A stretch of DNA of 16,803 nt, taken from the NCBI GenBank assembly GCA_040752395.1, contig JBFMHD010000034.1, positions 1 to 16,803 of the forward strand, in the 5' to 3' direction. The DNA comes from JBFMHD01 sp040752395 [NCBI: Candidatus Hydrogenedentota bacterium] (GTDB lineage: Bacteria; JBFMHD01). Below are positions 1 to 6,761 of the stretch, piece by piece. Every line of letters starts with the position of its first letter. Positions within the stretch are counted from its first letter, which is position 1. Below the pieces are notes generated by a model, which was not told the DNA's origin, did not search any database, and saw only the letters and a program-made list of their open reading frames with translations. The position numbers and the translations under genes are program-made.

Positions 1-240
1 AGAGTCGTGAGTCAAAAAACACAAAAAATCGGGAAAAACCGGAGAAAAACGAAAAAAAACTGGACGGTTCTGGTTTTTCTTGTTTCTGCATTCCGCATTC
101 TTACTGATACTTCTCACTTCTCACTTCTTACTTTTCAGAGTAGGCACAAAGGCACAAAGGCACAATTGAAAATTGAAGATTGGAAATTGTAAATTGCAAA
201 ATTAACGAAAAAACAACGGAGTGAAGGAGGGCAAATAGAT

Positions 241-268
241 TTGAAATTTGCAATTTGCACTTTACAAT
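241..268 (+). promoter_or_regulatory. Possible promoter inside repeat, upstream of small membrane protein gene
   Basis: TTGAAA at 241-246 and TACAAT at 263-268 are 16 bases apart, a reasonable sigma-70-like pair pointing at the gene starting at 414. The match lies inside an AT-rich repeat word, so a chance hit is quite possible. If real, the leader would be about 140 nt and contain the 316-330 hairpin. Confidence 0.3.
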
Positions 269-310
269 TTACAATGGAGCGAAGCGACAAGAGGCAAGAA
301 GCAAGAAACG

Positions 311-330
311 AAAAACCGCCGTAGTGGCGG
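311..330 (-). terminator. Terminator-like hairpin read on the minus strand
   Basis: CCGCC (316-320) and GGCGG (326-330) form a perfect 5-bp GC stem around a 5-base loop. Read on the minus strand the stem is followed by TTTTT, the form of an intrinsic terminator. No minus-strand gene lies upstream of it, so it may block antisense transcription, or it may simply be a module of the repeat block. Confidence 0.4.
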
Positions 331-413
331 AAGAACACCGCCCAGTAGAAATTTTATTGAAGACAGGTGGATTATGGCATAGTATAAGAATCTCAAGGGG
401 GGGTGAATGCGCA

Positions 414-677
414 ATGGCTTTTAAACCAAGAAAATTGATTTTGCTGTTTCTTTTTATTCTGGTTGCAGGAGCCGCGATCTATATAATCGACAAATATTAT
501 GGTGATTATATACTACGCGGAGATCTTGTTAAAATCAGAAAATTTTTATATTTCTGGAGAGACACAGGTAAAGAGATAAAAGAAGATTTAACAAAAGAAA
601 GAGAACAGGTTGATAAGAAAAAGACAATACTTCAAGAAATGAAAATGGATTACGAAGAAAAAGATAAGTCAAAGTAG
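414..677 (+). CDS. Small single-pass membrane protein with charged helical tail
   Basis: The product has 87 residues and unknown function. I chose the ATG at 414 because a very strong Shine-Dalgarno stretch (AAGGGGGGGTGA, about 395-406) ends 7 bases before it. A longer frame opens at 255, but that part lies in repeat DNA. Residues 7-27 are a hydrophobic membrane segment after a basic start (MAFKPRK), so the N-terminus is probably cytoplasmic or an uncleaved anchor. Residues about 45-87 are highly charged, rich in K and E, and likely a long helix or coiled coil. The protein aligns without gaps over 75 residues with the product encoded just downstream (ending at 918). Both end in a DKKK..L.EMKM.Y signature, so the pair is a tandem duplication. 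I recognise no family. The next reading frame overlaps its 3' end. Confidence 0.75.
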   Translation: MAFKPRKLILLFLFILVAGAAIYIIDKYYGDYILRGDLVKIRKFLYFWRDTGKEIKEDLTKEREQVDKKKTILQEMKMDYEEKDKSK

Positions 678-918
678 ATTTGATTCTATAAGACGATATG
701 TTATCGCTTGCGGGTTTGTTATTCTGACTTTCTATACTTTTGTTATCGTAATAGATGTTGATTTTAATTATATTTTAGCAAAAGATAGACAGAGAATAGC
801 TAAATTGATAAGATATTACAATAAAATTAAAGATGATATAGAAAAAGATTTTACAGAAAAGAAAGAGGAAATTGATAAAAAGAAAGCTGTGCTTGATGAA
901 ATGAAAATGAATTATTAA
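664..918 (+). CDS. Paralogous small membrane protein with no canonical start codon
   Basis: In this frame the DNA is open from 643 to a TAA at 916-918 and encodes a close relative of the preceding 87-residue protein. It has a membrane segment (VIACGFVILTFYTFVIVI), then YILA, a charged helix, DKKK and a terminal DEMKMNY. The gapless 75-residue match with its neighbour shows it is, or recently was, a real gene. The frame contains no ATG, GTG or TTG before the membrane segment. The only near-cognate starts are ATA at 664, which would give a natural 84-residue product beginning MSQSRFDSIRRY, and ATT at 649. Either start overlaps the upstream gene. Alternatives are a +1 frameshift from the upstream gene, a start codon lost by one base change, or a sequence error. 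Confidence 0.6.
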   Translation: MSQSRFDSIRRYVIACGFVILTFYTFVIVIDVDFNYILAKDRQRIAKLIRYYNKIKDDIEKDFTEKKEEIDKKKAVLDEMKMNY

Positions 919-941
919 AAGCCGCAAGTGAGGAATTATTT

Positions 942-1157
942 ATGGAAGGTATAGTTATAGGTGAAGAGGATTTAACTGAAATTTTATGGGATTTGCAGAA
1001 GTTACATTGGTATGCAAAAAAAGGTGGCAAGATGGAACATTTGATACTATGCCTGGGAGAGATCCAGCAAAGTATCGATGATGTGATTAAAGGAAGAAAT
1101 AAGACATATAGAAATATGAACTCAGCTATATTGTCAAAAGAAGAAGGGGGTGAGTGA
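942..1157 (+). CDS. Hypothetical 71-residue helical protein
   Basis: The ATG at 942 is preceded by GAGGAA at about 930-935, a good Shine-Dalgarno at normal spacing. It follows the upstream small gene by only 23 bases, so the three small genes probably form one operon. The product is soluble, without signal peptide or membrane segment. It is rich in acidic and helical residues, with a central WDLQKLHWYAKKGGKMEHL stretch and a glutamate-rich end. I recognise no family. Two bases after its TGA stop the mosaic repeat begins with a hairpin that could act as the 3' end of the transcript. Confidence 0.65.
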   Translation: MEGIVIGEEDLTEILWDLQKLHWYAKKGGKMEHLILCLGEIQQSIDDVIKGRNKTYRNMNSAILSKEEGGE

Positions 1158-1159
1158 GA

Positions 1160-1434
1160 GGAGTCGTCATGAGCGCTTTTGTGCTCTACACTATTGGGTT
1201 CTTGGGTTCTTGGGTTATTGCGTTTTTGCGTTCTAAATTCTGGTTGCTGACCCCCGATTTCTGCATTTTGTATTTTGAATTTTTTAAAGGATGTTGGCTT
1301 CAGGCTCCGGGCTTTTGGCTCCAGCCGGCTGTAGTCCGTAGCCTGTAGCCTGTAGCCCGTCCTGATACTTCTCACTTCTTCCGTTATCTTGCTTCTATTT
1401 GATATTATTAGAGTTACAATGTTTTTCAGAGGAG
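1160..1434 (+). repeat. Mosaic intergenic repeat block between 71-residue gene and glgA
   Basis: The block begins two bases after a stop codon and ends with the glgA ribosome binding site. Module B (1160-1235) has a hairpin, GAGCGC 1171-1176 and GTGCTC 1181-1186, then TACACTAT, tandem TTCTTGGGT/TTATTG units and GCGTTTTTGCG. A unique middle follows at 1236-1310, with a CTGCATTTTG-type word. Module C (1311-1434) holds the palindrome CAGCCGGCTG, three GTAGCC-type units, TGATACTTCTCACTTC, CGTTATCTTGCTTC and a unique-looking tail ending CAGAGGAG. An inverted, nearly identical module C lies at 13773-13910, and module B recurs at 13979-14080 and 16648-16745. No convincing gene is seen. Confidence 0.85.
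1171..1186 (+). terminator. Conserved hairpin just after a stop codon (module B)
   Basis: GAGCGC-TTTT-GTGCTC forms a 6-bp stem with one G-U pair, starting 13 bases after the stop at 1157. The same hairpin with a different loop follows the stop at 16644. The copies differ in loop and in one stem base but keep pairing. There is no immediate U-tract, so it may be an RNA-processing or 3'-stabilising structure rather than a classical terminator. Confidence 0.4.
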
Positions 1435-1439
1435 TATAA

Positions 1440-2954
1440 ATGATGAAAGTAAAAAAGTTTAAACCAAAATCAGATATCAAAAAATCTCAAACTAAAAGAA
1501 AAAAATTGAAGATTTTATTTGTTACAAGTGAGTCAGTACCTTTTGCTAAAACCGGTGGGCTTGCAGACGTTTCATTAGCCCTGCCCGCTCAATTAATAAA
1601 ACAGGGATTAGATGTTCGAGTTATATTGCCTAAATATAAAAATATTGATGAAAAAAGAATAAAATTAGAGTACGTTGCTTGTAATATACCTGTAAAAATA
1701 TCAGACCGTACAGAAAATATGGATATCTTATCATCAACAATTAATCATACCAAATATTATCTTATAAAAAAAGATAAATATTATGATAGAGAAGAATTAT
1801 ATCAGACCAAAGAAGGAGATTATCCTGATAATTGCGAACGGTTTACTTATTTCTCACGAGCTGTTTTAGAAGCACTAAAAGCTATTGATTTTAAACCAGA
1901 TATCATTCATTGTAATGACTGGCAGACAGGATTGATACCTGTCTATTTAAAAACACTATATAAAACCGATCACTTCTTTAATAATATAAAATCTGTCTTT
2001 ACAATACATAATATCGCATATCAGGGGTTATTCTGGTATCTTGATATGCATTTAACAGGACTTGACCAGGCACTTTTTACTTACGATAAACTTGAATTTT
2101 ATGGTAAATTGAATTACCTGAAAGCAGGGATAGTTTTTGCTGATAAAATAACTACAGTGAGTCAAAAATATATTGAAGAGATAAAGACTCCTGAGTTAGG
2201 ATACGGACTTCATAATACAATCAAATATCGGGCAAACGATTTGACAGGCATTATTAATGGCGCGGATTATAATATATGGGATCCCCCAAAAGATGGATAC
2301 ATAGCTAAAAATTATACTATAAAATCAGTAACACAAGGTAAAAAAGCCTGTAAAAAAGATTTACAAATCGTAGCTGATTTAAGTCTTAATGAGGATATAC
2401 CACTTATAGGAATGATCTCACGTCTCGCTGAACATAAAGGATTTGATATACTTTCTGAAGTAATTGATGAGATAATGAATCTGGGAGTAGAGTTTGTTTT
2501 ATTAGGGACCGGGGAACAAAAATATTATGATCTATTTACAAGGGTGAAAAGTAAACACCCTGATTACTGTAGTATAAATTTTATTTTTAATGATGAGCTT
2601 GCGCATAAAATAGAGGCAGGAGCAGATATATATCTTATGCCGTCACGATATGAACCCTGTGGCTTGAACCAATTGTATAGTATGAGATATGGCACTATAC
2701 CTGTAGTGAGGGCCACGGGTGGATTAGCTGATACTGTAAAACCAGTTGATATCAAGACAGGAGAAGGTACAGGATTTGTCTTTACAGAATATTCTAAAGA
2801 GGCTTTATTTAAAACAATTAAAGAAGCCGTTGAGTTATATAGAAACGATAAAAAATTCTGGTTAAAATTGCAGCAGAATGCTATGAGAGAAAATTTTTCG
2901 TGGGAGGTATCAGCTAAAAAATATATAGAACTATATAGATCCCTTATTCAGTAA
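1440..2954 (+). CDS. glgA: Glycogen synthase (ADP-glucose type, GT5)
   Basis: GlgA transfers glucose from ADP-glucose to the growing alpha-1,4-glucan in the cytoplasm. The 504 residues cover the full GT-B fold. The N-terminal Rossmann domain carries the FAKTGGLADV motif, with the ADP-glucose-contacting lysine at residue 37. HCNDWQTGL and FTIHNIAYQG segments follow. The C-terminal domain has LIGMISRLAEHKGFD and then SRYEPCGLNQLYSMRYG with Glu405 and ATGGLADTV. The protein is slightly longer than the usual 470-490 residues because of a basic N-terminal tail of about 22 residues. An ATG pair at 1440/1443 follows AGAGGAG (1428-1434), a good Shine-Dalgarno that is the last element of the upstream repeat. 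Other glycogen genes are not in the window, so it is not in a glg operon here. Confidence 0.97.
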   Translation: MMKVKKFKPKSDIKKSQTKRKKLKILFVTSESVPFAKTGGLADVSLALPAQLIKQGLDVRVILPKYKNIDEKRIKLEYVACNIPVKISDRTENMDILSSTINHTKYYLIKKDKYYDREELYQTKEGDYPDNCERFTYFSRAVLEALKAIDFKPDIIHCNDWQTGLIPVYLKTLYKTDHFFNNIKSVFTIHNIAYQGLFWYLDMHLTGLDQALFTYDKLEFYGKLNYLKAGIVFADKITTVSQKYIEEIKTPELGYGLHNTIKYRANDLTGIINGADYNIWDPPKDGYIAKNYTIKSVTQGKKACKKDLQIVADLSLNEDIPLIGMISRLAEHKGFDILSEVIDEIMNLGVEFVLLGTGEQKYYDLFTRVKSKHPDYCSINFIFNDELAHKIEAGADIYLMPSRYEPCGLNQLYSMRYGTIPVVRATGGLADTVKPVDIKTGEGTGFVFTEYSKEALFKTIKEAVELYRNDKKFWLKLQQNAMRENFSWEVSAKKYIELYRSLIQ

Positions 2955-2980
2955 ATCATTTTTAATCTTTTATAATTTTG

Positions 2981-3009
2981 TTGACAATATATTCGTTATA
3001 TAATAAAAA
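2981..3009 (+). promoter_or_regulatory. Promoter of outer-membrane protein gene, possibly leaderless
   Basis: A perfect TTGACA at 2981-2986 is followed after 17 bases by TAAAAA at 3004-3009, six bases before the ATG at 3016. There is no Shine-Dalgarno sequence. Transcription would start at or next to the ATG. A better -10 match, TATAAT at 2999-3004, is only 12 bases from the TTGACA, which is too close to pair with it. Confidence 0.5.
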
Positions 3010-3015
3010 TCAATT

Positions 3016-3819
3016 ATGAAACGGTTTGTTATATTTTTAAGTAGTATTTTTGTTCTTCCAATTACTATTTTGGCTGACCCATGGGTTTTACCTAAGGGAC
3101 AATCCTATGCTTTATTTTATTTTAGTATAGCTACTGTTGATAAATATTTTGACGATAATTCAGATGATATCAGATTAGCCGGTGATTTAAATATTTTAAA
3201 GGTAGCAGCTAATTATAGTGTTGGGATTAGAGACCATCTTGGAATTAGATTAGAAATCCCGTATTCTCGATGGGAGCGTGAATTTCCCGGCAATACAGAC
3301 GTAAACAGTGGTATAGGTGATTCAGAGATTGATTTAAAATACACCCTTGTAAAAAGAGATTTATATGCTGTAAGTCTTCTTTGTGGTATTAAAATACCAG
3401 GAAGTTATGAGGAGAATAAGATAAATTCGCCTGGTGATGGGAGTATTGATGTTCCTGTTGGCGTTAGTTTTGGTGGAGTATATCAGCAGTACTTTTATGA
3501 TATAGATTTTATATACAGGTTCCGCTCTCAGGAACCACGGGATGAGGTTGAGATAAACATAGATGGTGGTATACGGCCAAGTGAGAACTTCTTATTAAAA
3601 TTACATTACACAAAGGTTGATTCGTTTGGCGGAAAAGGTGTCAGTGATGCAAATTTCAGATACGAAGAACTTGAAGAGGATTTTGACAGAGGAGGAATTA
3701 CTATTGATTTTATACCGGGTAATAAATGGGATTTTTTTGTTGATTATACCTGGACTATTGATGGTCGAAATACACCTGAATTAGATTTGTTCACTTCTGG
3801 CTTTGGAGTTTCGTTTTAA
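3016..3819 (+). CDS. Predicted outer-membrane beta-barrel protein
   Basis: The protein has 267 residues. A signal peptide occupies about residues 1-20, with likely cleavage after ILA before DPWVLPKG. The rest is a series of alternating polar/hydrophobic strands (for example YALFYFSIATV, HLGIRLEIPYSRW, YAVSLLCGIKIPGSYEE, WDFFVDYTWTIDG) separated by Gly/Asp-rich turns. It ends in GFGVSF with a C-terminal phenylalanine, as expected for barrels inserted by the BAM machinery. The arrangement resembles the MetA-pathway/DUF3187-like family of transporters or porins, but I cannot fix a substrate. It starts 61 bases after glgA with its own TTGACA promoter and no Shine-Dalgarno, so it is probably transcribed separately. 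Confidence 0.75.
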   Translation: MKRFVIFLSSIFVLPITILADPWVLPKGQSYALFYFSIATVDKYFDDNSDDIRLAGDLNILKVAANYSVGIRDHLGIRLEIPYSRWEREFPGNTDVNSGIGDSEIDLKYTLVKRDLYAVSLLCGIKIPGSYEENKINSPGDGSIDVPVGVSFGGVYQQYFYDIDFIYRFRSQEPRDEVEINIDGGIRPSENFLLKLHYTKVDSFGGKGVSDANFRYEELEEDFDRGGITIDFIPGNKWDFFVDYTWTIDGRNTPELDLFTSGFGVSF

Positions 3820-3828
3820 AGATCCACC

Positions 3829-3842
3829 ATCTCTCTTGAGAT
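3829..3842 (+). terminator. Weak hairpin after the outer-membrane protein gene
   Basis: ATCTC and GAGAT pair around a TCTT loop, 10 bases after the stop at 3819. The stem is short and the following sequence (TCTTCAG) is only moderately U-rich, so terminator function is uncertain. Confidence 0.3.
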
Positions 3843-4024
3843 TCTTCAGCCCTTCGGCCTTATTAATTCTTTTGGCTAATTACATAAAAATTATGAGATT
3901 TTTTAAGAAAAGGCAATATTATTCTTAATGGTAATGTTATTATTCTGTCTATAATTTTATAAAAAGTGTTTTCAAATTTATCTGGATAATTATGTCCTGA
4001 CTTGTCCAGATTAGTGCGACACGG

Positions 4025-4342
4025 CTAATTTTTCAATAAAGTTAATATTTCATCAGATAATTCGGTCCGTATTATAACTTCTTCATTAGTAATAGTATTT
4101 AAAAGCCTTACGTCAGTAACTTTTTTCAACAGCTTGACTATTTTCTTTATTGATCTGCCTGTCTGTAGTTCAATATATTTACATACAGCAAGTGCCATAA
4201 AACAAATCAATATATGTGCCTCGATGGTTTGTCTCTTAAAATGATAGATTGGTCGCATAGCCAAATCACTTTTGGCGATTCTAAATACCTGTTCAACATG
4301 CCACAAGTTATGATAGTGTGTGAGGTCTTTTTTAAACCCTGT
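4025..4342 (-). pseudogene. IS4-type transposase remnant (C-terminal fragment)
   Basis: Read on the minus strand, the fragment encodes GFKKDLTHYHNLWHVEQ, FRIAKSDLAMRPIYHFKR and EAHILICFMALAV. This is the well-known C-terminal end of IS4-superfamily DDE transposases, containing the catalytic Glu of the VEQVFR region and the RPIYH...EAH signature. The normal protein is about 400-550 residues, but only about 100 remain. In-frame stops (TAA at 4343-4345, and TAG beyond) precede the fragment. A neighbouring frame upstream (CDKQGLKK) looks like further decayed sequence. No intact partner or clear terminal inverted repeats are visible, so the element is dead and has lost its 5' part. Confidence 0.8.
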
Positions 4343-4575
4343 TTATCGCATCTAAAGATGCTCACTATATTTTTTATTTTTTGTAATTTCAATATAATCA
4401 ATATAATGTAAAGAGGGTTACAAGACCCGTTCTTTAGACTTTAGACCTGTCTTTAAAAAATGAGGTTTTAAAAGAGACCTGTAATGTGAGTCTTGACAAT
4501 TCAGGCATTAGAGAAAGGGTTTTTCAGAGAGACCTGTTATAAGCCTGTCCGGGCTAAAATAGCACTATTTATTTC
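4343..4575. other. Degenerate non-coding stretch with three AGACCTGT copies
   Basis: No gene is visible between the transposase remnant and the aminotransferase promoter. The octamer AGACCTGT occurs three times in the same orientation at 4443-4450, 4475-4482 and 4530-4537. Related GAGACC and GCCTGTCC strings lie nearby, and a TTGACA is at 4493-4498 without a clear -10 box. It may be leftover mobile-element DNA or a small cluster of binding sites. Confidence 0.4.
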
Positions 4576-4604
4576 TTGAATCTCTTTTTTTTATACTATA
4601 TATT
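4576..4604 (+). promoter_or_regulatory. Promoter upstream of the aminotransferase gene
   Basis: TTGAAT at 4576-4581 and TATATT at 4599-4604 have a 17-base spacer. The predicted start near 4611 leaves a leader of about 15 nt without a Shine-Dalgarno before the ATG at 4626. Confidence 0.45.
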
Positions 4605-4625
4605 TTATTTGCAGAATATAAGATA

Positions 4626-5858
4626 ATGATAATACCAAGAAATCGTCCAAATTTTGAATTTAAGGATTTATTAGAAATTTATCCGCGATTAATAAAGAAT
4701 AGAGAAGTGATTGAGGAACAATGTATTGCTTCTTTGGAAAAAATTACTGGTTTTAAATATATTATTTTATTCCCATTTGCTCGAAGCGCTATTTACACAC
4801 TACTAAATGCTCTTAATATAAAGGAGAAAGAGATAATTCTTCCGTCATATATATGCAAAGTTGTACCCCAAGCAGTACTTCTATCTCAGAATAGACCAGT
4901 ATTTATTGACATTCTTGAGAAAGACTTTAATATTGATTTGTCACAGATTAAAACGAACATTAATCAAAATACAGGTGTAATTATACCTGCACTTATGTAT
5001 GGTAATCCCTTAACTGATGATCTGGATACCGCTGTTTTACAAAAAAATAATATTTTACTAATAGAAGATGCTGCCATGGCATTTGGAAATAGAAACCTTC
5101 TTTCACTAAGATATCCATACAGTTGCGTAGTATATAGTTTTAACATTGGTAAGATTATCTCTTCAATCGAAGGCGGTATGATTGCGACAAACAACAAGCA
5201 GATTTATGATAAGTTGAATCAATATATATATAACAACATTCTGTCACAGGCGCTTTATGGTAAAGTTAGAATTATTTTGAAATATTTTACTATTCTTTTG
5301 TTTTTTAATGATTTTTTTTATAAACTTATTTATTTATTAAGAAAATCAGAATATTTATCAACAAAAATCGCTCTTGATACATCGTTAAAAATTGATATTG
5401 ATACTTTTAGAATAAAAAATATCTCCAATCTACAGATGCTTTTATTATTGTCTCAAATTAAAAAGTTGGATTTTGAATATAAAAAGAGAGAAGAACTTTT
5501 CGATTATTTCAATAATAATTTTTCAATTATGGATGAGATACAGCTCCCTCAAAAAATAGATGGATCTTCCCTATCTCATTATACTTTAATAACTAAAAAT
5601 ATAAAAAGGGACTTTTTGAGGAAGGAACTTCATAAGTCTGGCATAGAAACAATCCAGGCTTATGATTACTCGATACCTTATTTAAAAGAATATTCTAATT
5701 ATAAAGGGGATAGAGAATACCCAGTTGCTTTATATATTTCAAAGCATTCAATAACATTACCTTTTTATTATAGATTATCGTTTAAACAAGCTGAACATAT
5801 TGTTAAAATGTGTAAAAAAATTATTTTATATTCTAAACAAAAATCTTCCAATGTATAA
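4626..5858 (+). CDS. DegT/DnrJ/EryC1/StrS family aminotransferase
   Basis: This is a 410-residue PLP-dependent enzyme of the family that transaminates keto nucleotide-sugars for surface polysaccharides or related metabolites. Evidence is the fold-type I order: an N-terminal segment GFKYIILFPFARSAIYTLL, where family members bind the cofactor phosphate; LPSYICKVVPQAVL; the IEDAAMAFG motif with Asp148 expected to hold the PLP ring nitrogen; and YSFNIGKIISSIEGGMI with Lys176 as the expected Schiff-base lysine. The C-terminal HYTLITKN...GIETIQAYDYSIPY part matches the family's small domain. Substrate cannot be predicted. The gene is very AT-rich and overlaps the methyltransferase start by 8 bases, so the two are co-transcribed. 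An IS remnant lies just upstream, consistent with horizontal acquisition. Confidence 0.85.
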   Translation: MIIPRNRPNFEFKDLLEIYPRLIKNREVIEEQCIASLEKITGFKYIILFPFARSAIYTLLNALNIKEKEIILPSYICKVVPQAVLLSQNRPVFIDILEKDFNIDLSQIKTNINQNTGVIIPALMYGNPLTDDLDTAVLQKNNILLIEDAAMAFGNRNLLSLRYPYSCVVYSFNIGKIISSIEGGMIATNNKQIYDKLNQYIYNNILSQALYGKVRIILKYFTILLFFNDFFYKLIYLLRKSEYLSTKIALDTSLKIDIDTFRIKNISNLQMLLLLSQIKKLDFEYKKREELFDYFNNNFSIMDEIQLPQKIDGSSLSHYTLITKNIKRDFLRKELHKSGIETIQAYDYSIPYLKEYSNYKGDREYPVALYISKHSITLPFYYRLSFKQAEHIVKMCKKIILYSKQKSSNV

Positions 5859-6513
5859 AATTAAAAATTATATTATAAAACTGATCTGGAAATTAACCTC
5901 AAACACCTCTAAACACGGCTTTCGTGAATTAAATATACCCAACATTATTATTGACGAGGTTTTAAAAGAATTTGGTAAAATTGAAAAAGATGATTTAATA
6001 CTTGATGCAGGATGTGGTGGCGGTTTTTTATGCAATTCTCTTGCTAAATTAAGTTATAAGGTTGTTGGGATAGATTATGTACTAAAATTTAATAAAAATT
6101 ATAATGGTTCTTTTATAATATGTGATATAAAACATCTACCATTCAAATCTTCGATTTTTGACAAGATAATCTGCTATAGTGTATTACAATATATAGGGCC
6201 TAAAGAAAATATTCTAAAAGTATTAAAAGAATTTTATCGGATCCTGAAATCCGGTAAAAAAATATTTATCGGTGAAATTGTTACTCAAAAAGGATATTTT
6301 AATGACCATCTTATTAGTTCTGATATACCAATAATTAGAAAAATATTATTATTCTTCTATTTAAATATTGTGTATCAATACTATTTTTATCCTCGAGATG
6401 AGTGGATAAGTATGTTTAATGAATTAAATTTTAAATATCATTTTGTACAGCAGGATACTCGTATGCCTTATCATAAAAATATGGTTCATTGTTTATTGGA
6501 AAAAAATGAGTAA
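5851..6513 (+). CDS. Class I SAM-dependent methyltransferase
   Basis: The protein has about 220 residues and a Methyltransf_11-type core. Motif I is LILDAGCGGGFLCNSLAK, followed by VVGIDYV with the acidic end of strand 2, then FIICDIKHLPFKSSIFDKII (motifs II/III) and EFYRILKSGKKIFIGEIV (motif IV region). I prefer the ATG at 5851, inside the stop region of the aminotransferase (8-base overlap), over an upstream ATG at 5800 that would give a 59-base overlap. Neither has a good Shine-Dalgarno, so translational coupling is likely. The substrate is unknown. Pairing with a DegT aminotransferase suggests methylation of a sugar or small molecule in cell-surface synthesis. The coding DNA is markedly AT-rich. 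Confidence 0.85.
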   Translation: MYKIKNYIIKLIWKLTSNTSKHGFRELNIPNIIIDEVLKEFGKIEKDDLILDAGCGGGFLCNSLAKLSYKVVGIDYVLKFNKNYNGSFIICDIKHLPFKSSIFDKIICYSVLQYIGPKENILKVLKEFYRILKSGKKIFIGEIVTQKGYFNDHLISSDIPIIRKILLFFYLNIVYQYYFYPRDEWISMFNELNFKYHFVQQDTRMPYHKNMVHCLLEKNE

Positions 6514-6528
6514 TAAAATTCATAAAAT

Positions 6529-6556
6529 AAAAAAAGAATTTTAGTTTTCTTTTTTT
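6529..6556. terminator. A/T-only hairpin between convergent genes
   Basis: AAAAAAAGAA (6529-6538) and TTCTTTTTTT (6547-6556) form a perfect 10-bp stem around an 8-base loop, 15 bases after the methyltransferase stop. It gives a U-tract for transcripts from either side, so it could serve as a bidirectional terminator. A second inverted repeat, TTTCAGT 6626-6632 with ACTGAAA 6644-6650 followed by TTTT, lies downstream on the plus strand. The rest of 6557-6761 shows no gene. Confidence 0.55.
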
Positions 6557-6761
6557 ATCTTTCTGGCAAGGAAAACAGAATGTATATTATTACTTATTTT
6601 TTTATACTAATAAAATAATATTTCTTTTCAGTAATATTGTTAAACTGAAATTTTATGACATTTTTGACCTCATAATTACAGGTTCGTATATCAATTTTAT
6701 CCTTCCAGGAATCGGCGAGATATTCAGGATAAGCGGTGTGGCGAAAAACTTGCAGGACTGC

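Larger units (their letters stand above)
1..330. repeat. Mosaic intergenic repeat block, left end
   Basis: This gene-free stretch is built of short tandem words that recur elsewhere in the window. Module A (GAGTCGTGAGTCAAAA) is at 2-17. A CTGCATTCCGCATTC element is near 86-103. TGATACTTCTCACTTC followed by a repeat of TCACTTC lies at 104-130. Three copies of GGCACAAA-type units sit at 143-164. AATTGAAAATTG-like words fill 160-203, and TTGAAATTTGCAATTTGC and TTTACAATTTACAATGG fill 241-276. A GGCAAGAAGCAAGAA run is near 290-308, and a GC hairpin ends the block at 316-330. Counterparts occur at 1160-1434, 12739-12887, 13773-14117 and 16648-16803. I see no convincing gene here; a short open frame at 7-192 crosses the repeats and resembles nothing I know. 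Confidence 0.75.

Noticed and set aside
1154-1348. A 64-codon plus-strand frame after the 71-residue gene
   Set aside because: It is translated entirely from mosaic repeat sequence, and its reading changes between repeat copies, so it is not a protein gene.
851-1480. A 209-codon open frame on the minus strand
   Set aside because: It runs antisense through three small plus-strand genes, the repeat block and the glgA start. Its sequence is low-complexity and resembles no protein; it exists because of repeat and AT composition.
2999-3004. TATAAT as the -10 box for the TTGACA at 2981
   Set aside because: The spacing is only 12 bases, too short for sigma-70-like recognition; the weaker TAAAAA at 3004 has 17-base spacing.
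4214-4411. Plus-strand 65-codon frame over the transposase remnant
   Set aside because: It is antisense to recognisable transposase sequence and lacks a ribosome binding site.
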